A stretch of 6,543 bases of DNA from Candidatus Sediminicultor sextus (GTDB lineage Bacteria; Atribacterota; Phoenicimicrobiia; Phoenicimicrobiales; Phoenicimicrobiaceae), in assembly GCA_014894735.1 (NCBI GenBank), contig JADBKX010000164.1, positions 1 through 6,543 on the forward strand, given 5' to 3'. How positions within the stretch are numbered: position 1 is the stretch's first letter; each line of letters starts with the position of its first letter. This document shows, one piece after another, positions 1 through 5,357 of the stretch. The notes under the pieces were generated by a model that was not told the origin of the DNA, made no database searches, and was given only the letters and a program-made list of their open reading frames with translations. A program made the translations under genes and the position numbers.

Positions 1-188
1 TTAAAAAAATACTGAAATTTTTCTCCATTCTTAACTCTTGTAATCCCCAGTTCAGTATCACTTACGTAAACAAGATTTATTGCTTTTGCTGTTTTCTTCG
101 GATCACTGCCAATGCTTTTTATTTTTTTTCTTGAAATTTTTACTTCCTCTTCTGTAGTTGTATCCATTATAATTTTCTGATTAACCAT
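1..188 (-). CDS. DNA topoisomerase IB, N-terminal part (runs off the left edge)
   Basis: Type IB topoisomerases relax supercoils by nicking one DNA strand through a 3'-phosphotyrosine link. Only the first ~62 codons are here and the frame stays open to base 3. The recognisable part is residues ~25-62: D-P-K-K-T-A-K-A, then LVYVSDTELGITRVKNGEKF and a Q-Y-F-F stretch. This matches the N-terminal domain of the poxvirus/bacterial-type enzymes, whose hallmark is YVSD-x-x-x-GI-x-R-x-x-x-G-x-x-F-x-Y. The catalytic tyrosine would lie outside the window. I chose the ATG at 186-188 because GGAG (201-198) sits 9 nt upstream. It overlaps the stop of the preceding chimeric ORF (TAA at 183-181), which suggests translational coupling. 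The alternative ATG at 165-167 has no visible ribosome binding site. The family call is fairly firm on a short stretch. Confidence 0.75.
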   Translation of the reverse strand, partial: MVNQKIIMDTTTEEEVKISRKKIKSIGSDPKKTAKAINLVYVSDTELGITRVKNGEKFQYFF

Positions 189-480
189 TTACGATTTCTC
201 CGCCATTGGGATGTAAAACCTGCCCTGTAATATAGCTTGAATCATCGCATGCAAGAAATAAAAATGAGGTAGCAACTTCTAGAGGCTCACCAGCACGCTT
301 CATAGGCGTATCACTGCCGTTCTTATCTTTACCCTCTATAATTTCCATAATGGGTATGAGTTTATTAATACATTTTGAAACTTCTTCCTGCAGTTTTAAT
401 TTCTTCAGGAATTGGATAGTTCCAGCATTAACCCATTTTTGGTATTCCTCTAGTAATGTAGTTACTTTCATTTGCGCCAT
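181..480 (-). pseudogene. Chimeric ORF ending in the C-terminal tail of a short-chain dehydrogenase
   Basis: The last ~43 residues (S-D-T-P-M-K-R-A-G-E-P, then a FLFLACDDSSYITGQVLHPN stretch and G-G-E) are the C-terminal end of a classical SDR, closest in style to the YghA/YhdF-like subgroup that carries SDTPMKRAGQP and SSYITGQVLHVNGG. Everything that makes an SDR work is absent: the N-terminal TGxxxGIG cofactor loop and the YxxxK catalytic pair. A family member is about 250-300 residues; this ORF is 99. The first ~55 residues (MAQMKVTTLLEEYQKWVNAG onward) are helical, charged and unlike any SDR, so the ORF seems to be a join of two gene fragments near base 318. I took the start at 478-480, preceded by a GAGGG purine run about 7 nt upstream; the frame also opens at an ATG at 514-516. 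It may still be expressed and feeds into the downstream topoisomerase start. Not a functional dehydrogenase. Confidence 0.7.
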
Positions 481-561
481 AATTGGTCCCTCTGTTTTTG
501 TAAACTCAATACACAATAATTACGGTTAGAATCTTCTATTCATCGCAGCTTTTCTATCGGT

Positions 562-723
562 TCAATCACAATTGATTGTCTTTCTGACTTTCTCCAAATT
601 CTTCCTGCATGCGGCACAAAGATCATTTCCTGCCTCATCAACCTCTGGCAAACAAGTGCAGGTTCGCATTACACACTTCGGATTCCTACAATGACCCAGT
701 CCATAGAGATGACCAACTTCATG
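562..723 (-). pseudogene. Archaemetzincin C-terminal remnant with the zinc-protease motif
   Basis: The frame reads HEVGHLYGLGHCRNPKCVM and, 16 residues later, C-A-A-C, then a short basic tail to the stop. The archaemetzincin (AmzA/AMZ) signature is HExxHxxGxxxCxxxxCxM, about 17 residues, then CxxC, so the catalytic histidines, glutamate, Met-turn and structural-zinc cysteines are all recognisable. The protein is not whole: homology begins at the first histidine of HExxH, while the family has about 180 residues with over 100 before this motif. The open frame extends upstream to an ATG at 799-801, but those 26 codons lie inside the 3' part of the HEPN-like gene in another frame and do not look like archaemetzincin. 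I read this as the tail of a broken gene brought next to the HEPN gene by rearrangement. No ribosome binding site is visible at the ATG. A 79-residue expressed product is possible but would lack most of the fold. Confidence 0.72.
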
Positions 724-1370
724 GTAGCTTCTCCGACCTCCTTGGGATTCAGCCCATGTCCATGTGCGTATTCGTTCCGCAAGTCTGCCATGCTCTTGCA
801 CAGAGAGAATGTTCCTGGTGAGAAGGCCTTATTCTTTTGCAAGATGCTTCTGACTTGCCACATTTTGTATTCCCGCGTAGCACCGTACGGCTCGGCCTTG
901 TCCCGCTGAAACCTCTCAAACGAAATGCCGCACATTGCGACGCAAGCGTAGAAGTGCCCGTTGATAAACACATCCCTAGCCTCCCTTATGAGTCCGCAAT
1001 AAGGACCGTCCTCTATGAGCAGAGGAGGCAGTTGAGAAAGCCTTTCCCACGTATCGTGAGCGAGGAGGTTCTCACCCAGTGCGCCAGACGGCAGTTCTGC
1101 GACCTGCTCCTGTGAACCCTTCGACAGTTCTTCTTTCAGGTGACGCTTGGCTGCATTGGGTCTGAAATCGGCATAGGCGGCTTGTGTTTGGCCGCTGACA
1201 CTAACAAACGCCTCGCCGCATTCCTGTATCCACCCATAATGGCCCTCAGGCAGGTTTGCCTGGGTAATACCAAGAACCTGGGTTAAATCTGCCCCATTAT
1301 ACGTGCATATCGTGTAGGGCTCAGCGCCAGGAACCTGACAAACTATGCTGTATCGTGTAAGAATAACCAT
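669..1370 (-). CDS. HEPN/DUF4145-like domain protein
   Basis: A 233-residue soluble protein of uncertain function. Residues ~118-212 look like a DUF4145/HEPN helical domain: LIREARDVFINGHFYACVAM is the typical 'EA...cf..g.y.Asv.mc' helix, followed by G-I-S-F-E-R-F and later DLRNEYAHGHG. The last gives an R198-x4-H203 arrangement, the RX4-6H motif that many HEPN proteins use as an RNase site, though DUF4145 members often carry it without proven nuclease activity. Residues 1-115 are unlike anything I recognise. The start at 1368-1370 is well supported: AGGAG (1380-1376) lies 5 nt upstream. The last ~17 residues (from about base 725) are read from DNA that encodes the archaemetzincin motif in another frame, so the native C-terminus may have been replaced. 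The gene is more GC-rich than its neighbours, suggesting separate origin. HEPN proteins commonly occur in toxin and defence loci; a defence role here is inference. Confidence 0.6.
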   Translation of the reverse strand: MVILTRYSIVCQVPGAEPYTICTYNGADLTQVLGITQANLPEGHYGWIQECGEAFVSVSGQTQAAYADFRPNAAKRHLKEELSKGSQEQVAELPSGALGENLLAHDTWERLSQLPPLLIEDGPYCGLIREARDVFINGHFYACVAMCGISFERFQRDKAEPYGATREYKMWQVRSILQKNKAFSPGTFSLCKSMADLRNEYAHGHGLNPKEVGEATMKLVISMDWVIVGIRSV

Positions 1371-1375
1371 GCTAG

Positions 1376-1380
1376 CTCCT
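1376..1380 (-). promoter_or_regulatory. Shine-Dalgarno AGGAG for the HEPN-like gene
   Basis: On the minus strand AGGAG is followed by CTAGC and then the ATG at 1370-1368, a 5-nt spacer. It is one of the two clearest ribosome binding sites in the window and fixes this start. Confidence 0.6.
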
Positions 1381-1579
1381 GATACCTAAAGGAAGTGTCT
1401 GAAGCAGTCACTATCCACTATTTTACACCTTTATTGCCGCCAACTGAAGCCGCCTTAAGCCTCTGCCCCAACCGTTACAATACTGTATCCAGCCCGCTCT
1501 ATAATGCCCTTCCGCCAGGCAGGCGCGAAACGGGTGCCGATAAATATAATGGGGGGAATTGCTAACTGAAGAAAAACGT

Positions 1580-2284
1580 TTAAAATAGTGTGGTTAATAC
1601 GAGACCCGCAATGATGAATATGGCAGCGTACCACGAATAATAATACCGCCGTGTCCTTCTGATAGTAAGGTCAAACCTGAAGGCAGGGATTATCTGAACC
1701 AACCATGCGGGCCAATGTAATAGTACAAATAGAAATGTTATTAAACATATTCTTAATGCTATGAAGGGTGCCCTAATCCAATTAGTTAAGAAATAATAGC
1801 TCCACCTTTTCATTGTCTTTGGTAGGTCTGACAACATACGGTTTATTATACCCTTAGCGCCAAGTCGTCGGTCGTGAAATTTTATTTCCAAGGCGTATTG
1901 GTTTGTTGCTGACCACATATAATTAATTGCGACGAGAATATACCAAATAATTAGCCATTTAATTCCAATATTGAATATCCCCAGTAGTGCCAACATCAGA
2001 AACAACCAGCATCCGATAAACAATGCGAAAATAGTTGGCGTTAGAACAAAGTAAATGAGCGCGATGTGCCAACTAGTATACAGATTCTGATTAGCCCGAA
2101 CCGTAAACCACAGAATCGCAGCATCGTTGGGAAAAAATGATTGCAAGAAGGCAGGGATGGCTTTTAGGAATATTGTAAATACTGTACTCTTAAAAAGTTG
2201 TTCAGCAATAATATAGACACCTGCGATTGCACCAGAGATACCAAGCACCAGCCCTAGGATTTCTAAGGGGGTTTTGATTGCCAT
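1580..2284 (-). CDS. Multi-pass membrane protein of unknown function
   Basis: I do not recognise the family. The 234-residue product is strongly hydrophobic, with likely membrane segments at about 8-28, 72-103 (long, perhaps two helices), 107-126, 172-198 and 216-234. A charged loop lies at 131-162 (K-F-H-D-R-R-L-G-A-K and L-P-K-T-M-K-R), with a basic cluster at 205-214 (D-L-T-I-R-R-T-R-R-Y). It is rich in tryptophan and tyrosine. No catalytic or transport motif is visible. The start at 2282-2284 has no Shine-Dalgarno; a CTATTAAAC TATA-like box lies about 27 nt upstream, compatible with a leaderless or short-leader archaeal transcript. It stands alone: about 210 bp separate it from the HEPN gene and 87 bp from the DpnI-like gene. 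Membrane proteins are often effectors in defence loci, but nothing here shows that role. Confidence 0.6.
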   Translation of the reverse strand: MAIKTPLEILGLVLGISGAIAGVYIIAEQLFKSTVFTIFLKAIPAFLQSFFPNDAAILWFTVRANQNLYTSWHIALIYFVLTPTIFALFIGCWLFLMLALLGIFNIGIKWLIIWYILVAINYMWSATNQYALEIKFHDRRLGAKGIINRMLSDLPKTMKRWSYYFLTNWIRAPFIALRICLITFLFVLLHWPAWLVQIIPAFRFDLTIRRTRRYYYSWYAAIFIIAGLVLTTLF

Positions 2285-2371
2285 GAAGATAAAGGATATG
2301 CCTTGGTTTAATAGGCCGGGGGCGAGGACGTAGGGTCGTCTAATCTAAGTGTGGGAATTGTGTTTATAAAA

Positions 2372-3145
2372 TTACTTTTTAATGATGTAGGCGCCTCTTG
2401 ATTTGAACTCGAGAATTCCTCCGTCTCTTAGCATCTGCAATTGTTGTCGAATTTTCGGCTTTATATTATAGTTCTTTGGGTGGAGTTTCGATAGGTAATC
2501 TTCCCAATTATACATTTCATCTAGAGTAAATTCTTTCTTGTTTAATTGTTGTATACAATAGAGAATGTCGGATAACCATGCTCTCTTTCCTGCATGCTCT
2601 TTATCCATGAATGAAAGTCTTTTCCAATTTCTTTGTACTTCTTTTTCAGGGAAATGCATTTCATTTTCGATAACTTTAATCTTTCCCAATTCAGGAATTT
2701 TGGATAATAATACATTACAACCTATCCAACCCGAACGTCTAGCATTAGTAGATAGGGGTTTTCTTTTCTCAATAATTGAAGGAGTAAAAAAGAATTTAGG
2801 AATAAAAAATAGGTTTTGAACTTTCCAGTTCTCAAATGAGTATTCCATAAATGAAAAATTTGGAGTTGCGTTTTGCTGAATAGAATTAATCATTGGATAA
2901 AATGCTCCGTCAACGACTTTTGAGTAGAACGGCTTGGATTGGGCTTTGAGTTGGAACTCATTATTGCAATAATCACAAACAAAGTCCGTTACTTTGGTGT
3001 TATTGGGATTTTTTATTAACTCTTCGTGTAAACAGTTAGGGCAGTACATTTCTTTTTCAAACCAATTTTCTGAGAGAATTCGTGCTATCTGAGATTTGCT
3101 ATGATATTTTTCAAGAACGTTTTTATTGTAAATTATTGTCTTCAT
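2372..3145 (-). CDS. DpnI-family type IIM restriction endonuclease (Gm6ATC-specific)
   Basis: DpnI cleaves GATC only when adenine is methylated on N6, so the host needs no partner methyltransferase; it destroys Dam-methylated incoming DNA. This 257-residue protein aligns along nearly its whole length with pneumococcal DpnI (about 254 residues). The N-terminus has SQIARILSENWF where DpnI has SQKARILTEDWV. The zinc ribbon is YCPNC (C35, C38) plus C57 and C60. The PD-(D/E)xK core is D54 ... Q65-L-K67; DpnI has D53, E64, K66, so the acidic residue is glutamine here. RKPLSTNARRSGWIGCNV contains W140, equivalent to the DpnI tryptophan that helps recognise methyladenine. The C-terminal winged helix (~185-257) keeps EFTLDEMY and IRQQLQMLRDGGILEFKSRG. 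The ATG at 3143-3145 matches the DpnI N-terminus in length. It is divergent from an unknown small gene. Family assignment is near certain; cleavage activity is less sure because of Q65. Confidence 0.93.
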   Translation of the reverse strand: MKTIIYNKNVLEKYHSKSQIARILSENWFEKEMYCPNCLHEELIKNPNNTKVTDFVCDYCNNEFQLKAQSKPFYSKVVDGAFYPMINSIQQNATPNFSFMEYSFENWKVQNLFFIPKFFFTPSIIEKRKPLSTNARRSGWIGCNVLLSKIPELGKIKVIENEMHFPEKEVQRNWKRLSFMDKEHAGKRAWLSDILYCIQQLNKKEFTLDEMYNWEDYLSKLHPKNYNIKPKIRQQLQMLRDGGILEFKSRGAYIIKK

Positions 3146-3182
3146 TCTGTTCTAAGTCCCAGGTTGTTTCATGATGATCATC

Positions 3183-3196
3183 TTTAAATAAATATT
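3183..3196. promoter_or_regulatory. AT-rich shared promoter region of the divergent dpnI-like and small genes
   Basis: The 62-bp gap between the two divergent starts contains TTTAAATAAATATT, which reads as a TATA-like box in both directions. It lies about 15-25 nt before the plus-strand ATG at 3208 (consistent with a leaderless or near-leaderless transcript) and about 40-50 nt before the minus-strand ATG at 3145. A TGATCA palindrome (3175-3180), containing the DpnI target GATC, lies between this box and the dpnI-like start. Confidence 0.4.
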
Positions 3197-3207
3197 TGAA
3201 CTTAACT

Positions 3208-3504
3208 ATGAATATGAAAGTAGTTCAATCTTCTTTGGAGAGAAGTTTTGTTGTTACGCATAAAGGAAAGGAATACTTTGTAAACTATCTCAATTCATCA
3301 GACCAAATACCTAATCTTGTGAACAGATTCCATTGGGAAGTTTTTGATGAGAATCATGAGGAGCTTAACATTTTTGAATTTGAAAATATGACAAACGAGG
3401 AAAAAGAACAAATTCAAAAGAACAGGGAATTGAGAGATCAACTCGTTGGCTTCTGCATTAAACATTTTAATGATTATAACCCAAACTTCAAAGAAGATTT
3501 TTAG
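3208..3504 (+). CDS. Small acidic protein of unknown function, divergent from the DpnI-like gene
   Basis: I do not recognise this 98-residue protein. The first ~35 residues (SFVVTHKGKEYFVNYLNSSD and nearby) look like short beta strands. The rest is acidic and largely helical (E-N-M-T-N-E-E-K-E-Q-I-Q-K-N-R-E-L-R-D-Q-L), ending F-N-D-Y-N-P-N-F-K-E-D-F. It has no membrane segment, signal peptide or cysteine pair. It is the only sizeable plus-strand gene. The ATG at 3208 is preferred: there is no Shine-Dalgarno, but a TATA-like box lies ~20 nt upstream. An ATG at 3214 and a TTG at 3196 in the same frame are alternatives. Pairing with dpnI suggests a joint role or co-transfer, but it shows no resemblance that I can see to DpnD. 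Confidence 0.6.
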   Translation: MNMKVVQSSLERSFVVTHKGKEYFVNYLNSSDQIPNLVNRFHWEVFDENHEELNIFEFENMTNEEKEQIQKNRELRDQLVGFCIKHFNDYNPNFKEDF

Positions 3505-3570
3505 AATTAATCATTAATCTATAATCAGAGTCTATACGGGGAAGTACAAAAAATAATAATTTAAAGAATA

Positions 3571-3975
3571 TTAACTAGCAGCCAATATTTCTTGTTTATA
3601 TCCTTGCAGTTCTGCAACTCTAGATAACAGTTCCTGTCTTTGTATTTGAATTTCCCTGAGTTTGATTACAATATATCCCTTCCACTTTTTTTCGCCTTTA
3701 TATGTTTCAACAAAAATTATGGGAATATGATTTTTACTATACATTTTCTTTTTTTTCTCGTAATATTCTTTTTTCTCGCTGCCACAGACTTCTACATATA
3801 TGCCGAAATCTGGTAAAAATAGATCAGGGTGAACAATTCTTTCTTTGCCATAACTATCAATTATTAAGACATGCGGCTGTGGTCTCCAAAAAATATTTAA
3901 TTCGTGCAAGTATGTGGCAACTTTTCTTTCAGAGTTAGAATCAAATACATATGTCCTTTTTCCACCTACATTCAT
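3571..3975 (-). CDS. Small PD-(D/E)xK-like nuclease with C-terminal coiled coil
   Basis: A 134-residue protein with the pattern of single-domain restriction-like nucleases. It begins with SNSERKVATYL (an N-terminal helix with a conserved-type glutamate) and W-R-P-Q-P, then HPDLFLPDFGIYVEVCGS, then Y-Y-E-K-K-K-K-M-Y, and the strand I-P-I-I-F-V. The PD and E of the active site are D51 and E62; the usual lysine of ExK is a cysteine (EVC), as in subfamilies where this position drifts and a nearby lysine may take over. Residues ~108-132 form a likely coiled coil (R-E-I-Q-I-Q-R-Q-E-L-L-S-R-V-A-E-L). I chose the ATG at 3973-3975 over the one at 3996: a strong AAAGGAGAGG (3990-3981) lies 5 nt upstream and would fall inside the longer ORF. 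Substrate unknown. It could be a repair (Vsr-like), homing or defence nuclease. Confidence 0.7.
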   Translation of the reverse strand: MNVGGKRTYVFDSNSERKVATYLHELNIFWRPQPHVLIIDSYGKERIVHPDLFLPDFGIYVEVCGSEKKEYYEKKKKMYSKNHIPIIFVETYKGEKKWKGYIVIKLREIQIQRQELLSRVAELQGYKQEILAAS

Positions 3976-3980
3976 TGAAT

Positions 3981-3990
3981 CCTCTCCTTT
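3981..3990 (-). promoter_or_regulatory. Strong Shine-Dalgarno deciding the nuclease start
   Basis: AAAGGAGAGG on the minus strand ends 5 nt before the ATG at 3975. It supports the shorter nuclease ORF over the start at 3996. Confidence 0.65.
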
Positions 3991-4024
3991 TGCCATGGAA
4001 CGTGTTACTCTTTGTCACTAGTCA

Positions 4025-4033
4025 TATATTAAA
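4025..4033 (-). promoter_or_regulatory. TATA-like box upstream of the small nuclease gene
   Basis: TTTAATATA on the minus strand lies about 50-58 nt before the chosen start. With initiation ~25 nt downstream of the box, the leader would be about 25-30 nt and would include the Shine-Dalgarno at 3990-3981. Confidence 0.35.
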
Positions 4034-4080
4034 TTACCGTGTCAAAATGTCAAAATTAAACCAGATTTTTAGAACATTTT

Positions 4081-4096
4081 TCCTGTCACAACAGGA
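4081..4096. repeat. Short perfect stem-loop after copy 1
   Basis: TCCTGT-CACA-ACAGGA forms a 6-bp stem with a 4-nt loop, 17 bases past the copy 1 stop on the minus strand. No T tract follows it in that direction, so it is not a classical intrinsic terminator; it could stabilise a transcript end. Confidence 0.35.
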
Positions 4097-4112
4097 GTAC
4101 TTAGAATGGTAC

Positions 4113-4220
4113 TTAAAAATTCGGCGTAATATCCTTATCATCAACAATACAAAACTTCCAATCATCACAAATCCCATCGGGGTTATCTGTTTCTTCGCTG
4201 CCACAGATTTTACAGAGCAT
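4113..4220 (-). CDS. Copy 1 of a 35-residue cysteine-rich (zinc-finger-like) micro-protein
   Basis: ATG to TAA encodes 35 residues: MLCKICGSEETDNPDGICDD, then W-K-F-C and a tail ending D-K-D-I-T-P-N-F. The CxxC at 3-6 and the C18-x2-x-x2-C24 region resemble one small zinc ribbon, like the CPxCG-type micro-proteins known in archaea. Here the fourth ligand position carries W21 where the sister copies have cysteine; C24 might substitute. Reality of the gene rests on comparison with copy 3 at 6025-6132: same 108-nt length, 10 synonymous codon differences, 4 amino-acid differences and one stop. The frame is open further up to an in-frame ATG at 4251-4253 (46 residues), and the DNA between is also shared with copy 3, so the true start is unsettled. 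No Shine-Dalgarno is visible at either. It lies between the nuclease and phosphoesterase genes. Function unknown; metal-binding regulator or partner protein is a guess. Confidence 0.62.
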   Translation of the reverse strand: MLCKICGSEETDNPDGICDDWKFCIVDDKDITPNF

Positions 4221-4224
4221 ATAA

Positions 4225-4250
4225 CAACAAAGATAACGGATGCTTATCTG
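4225..4250 (-). promoter_or_regulatory. Conserved leader with small hairpin upstream of copy 1
   Basis: On the minus strand the 30 nt before the copy 1 ATG contain AGATAA-GCATCCG-TTATCT, a 6-bp stem with a 7-nt loop. The matching leader of copy 3 differs at three of about 34 positions and can still form a bulged stem. It may be an RNA element or a DNA-binding site for the micro-gene, or it may be coding if translation starts at the ATG at 4253. Confidence 0.35.
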
Positions 4251-4309
4251 CATTACCAGATGCACAAAATCTTTTTATCTAAATTTACAATTGACTTTTT
4301 GGATGCACT

Positions 4310-4426
4310 ATGAAAATAATGTTTAACTTCCAGTTAATAAAAGAGCATATAGACGATTTTGATGAGGTCGCAACCAATAGGACTCAAATCTTTGTAAATA
4401 ATTTACAACCACGATTTCCAAAATAA
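4310..4426 (+). CDS. Possible 38-residue plus-strand ORF or gene fragment
   Basis: ATG at 4310 opens a short frame, MKIMFNFQLIKEHIDDFDEV followed by A-T-N-R-T-Q-I-F-V-N-N-L-Q-P-R-F-P-K and TAA. Its composition looks more like a real protein than the other frames here, and it stops just before the A-rich tract at 4421-4440. I do not recognise it. There is no clear ribosome binding site and an in-frame stop lies 15 nt upstream, so it may be the tail of a lost gene or chance. The rest of 4254-4559 shows nothing else genic apart from the direct repeat at 4509. Confidence 0.2.
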   Translation: MKIMFNFQLIKEHIDDFDEVATNRTQIFVNNLQPRFPK

Positions 4427-4440
4427 AAAAAGAAAAAAAC
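4422..4440 (-). terminator. T-rich terminator-like tract
   Basis: The plus strand reads ATAAAAAAAGAAAAAAAC, so a minus-strand transcript would carry two 7-U runs split by a C. This is the U-tract type of archaeal terminator. It lies 120-140 bases past the phosphoesterase stop and could end that transcript before copy 1. The same tract recurs just upstream of copy 3 at 6168-6185. Confidence 0.4.
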
Positions 4441-4508
4441 AGCTCAACAGATATAAAACCAAATTTTTTACTAGTAAACGTGTGTTCAAATCTCTTCCCC
4501 TGCATAAT

Positions 4509-4531
4509 TTTTTACCCTGATTTCATTTCAA
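4509..4531. repeat. 23-bp direct repeat, left copy (flanks the phosphoesterase)
   Basis: The 23 bases here, core ACCCTGATTTCATTTCA with a T run in front, recur identically at 5469-5491, exactly 960 bp away. They bracket the metallophosphoesterase gene and its upstream region. The flanks beyond the 23 bp do not match. Confidence 0.75.
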
Positions 4532-4559
4532 CAATTACATTAAAAAATCAAAAAAACTG

Positions 4560-5333
4560 TTATTTATTATTAAGATCATAGTAACGATTCGTACAGCACC
4601 CATCCACGAGATTAAACTCAACCATTTTCTTCGTCTGTTCCTTTTTAATATCAACGATGCTTACGGTGATAATCTTATCTTCAATATCAATCACGTTAAA
4701 TGTGTACCCGTAATGAGCCCTAGTTCTATTACAAGAAAACGTCCCCGCATTTACCAATAAGGTTTTATGGATTTTCACTGCCCAAGGGACATGCCGATGG
4801 CCCATTAAAACCAGTGGTACTTCCTTCCGCAGAATGAGATCTAATGTTTCCCCTGCATCCTCAATAATATTTGTCTCTCTTCCAGAGCCAGGAACGGGAA
4901 TAAGATGATGATGAAAACCGACAATCGTCAATTTATGTGGCACTATACAGTCGACTATTTTCTGATATCGCCCGCGTCCAAGTCGCCCGTCATCCTTATC
5001 AGGTTCACTTGAAGCAAGACCAATCAATGTCACATTCTTTAAAGAATGAATGAAATCCGTGTCTCCAAAATATTCAGGAAACAATTTAAAACCAAGATTG
5101 CGTTCATCATGATTTCCAGGAACAACAAACATTTCACTAGAAATCTCCTTGGTTTTTTTCTGAGCCAACTCATACTCTGACAGCAACCCATCTGTTGTCA
5201 AATCACCGGAAACAAACACAAAATCAGCGTCCAGAGAGTTAACAATTTTTACTGCTTTTTCATACACCTTTTCATTGTAATCTGTTCCGTGTGTACAATG
5301 AATATCGGAGATATGCACAATTCGCATAGTCAC
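4560..5333 (-). CDS. Calcineurin-like metallophosphoesterase (CpdA/Icc-like)
   Basis: A 257-residue cytosolic enzyme of the metallophosphoesterase superfamily, which uses two metal ions to hydrolyse phosphomono- or diesters. All core motifs are present in order: D10-I-H12, G-D44-L-T, G-N74-H75-D-E, F-H-H-H (141-143) and G-H179-R-H181. Length and motif spacing match class III cyclic-nucleotide phosphodiesterases (CpdA/Icc) and related MPEs, but such sequences are often misassigned; the substrate here is unknown. The ~50 residues after GHRH (V-N-A-G-T-F-S onward) fit the usual C-terminal beta strands. There is no signal peptide or membrane segment. The start at 5331-5333 has no Shine-Dalgarno; an ATG two codons on (5327) is equally possible. 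TATA-like sequence lies at 5358-5366. The gene looks intact and separate from its neighbours, bracketed by 23-bp repeats at 4509 and 5469. Confidence 0.88.
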   Translation of the reverse strand: MTMRIVHISDIHCTHGTDYNEKVYEKAVKIVNSLDADFVFVSGDLTTDGLLSEYELAQKKTKEISSEMFVVPGNHDERNLGFKLFPEYFGDTDFIHSLKNVTLIGLASSEPDKDDGRLGRGRYQKIVDCIVPHKLTIVGFHHHLIPVPGSGRETNIIEDAGETLDLILRKEVPLVLMGHRHVPWAVKIHKTLLVNAGTFSCNRTRAHYGYTFNVIDIEDKIITVSIVDIKKEQTKKMVEFNLVDGCCTNRYYDLNNK

Positions 5334-5357
5334 GGAAACACATTGGATTATTATAAG

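Noticed and set aside
749..973. A 74-residue minus-strand frame overlapping the HEPN-like gene
   Set aside because: Third frame inside the HEPN gene, with no domain or ribosome binding site; a shadow of GC-rich coding sequence.
609..1115. Plus-strand open frames opposite the HEPN-like gene
   Set aside because: They are antisense to a gene with a strong ribosome binding site and recognisable domain, and their products resemble nothing known.
2372..3504. A complete restriction-modification pair
   Set aside because: The divergent 98-residue protein has no methyltransferase motifs (no DPPY or FxGxG), and DpnI-type enzymes act on methylated DNA and need no partner.
3951..4313. A 120-residue plus-strand frame across the micro-gene copy 1
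   Set aside because: It is antisense to the nuclease start and to copy 1. The synonymous pattern between copies supports the minus-strand frame, not this one.
4323..4505. A 60-residue minus-strand frame
   Set aside because: Its F-F-S-F-F stretch is just the translated T-rich tract at 4422-4440; there is no start signal or recognisable domain.
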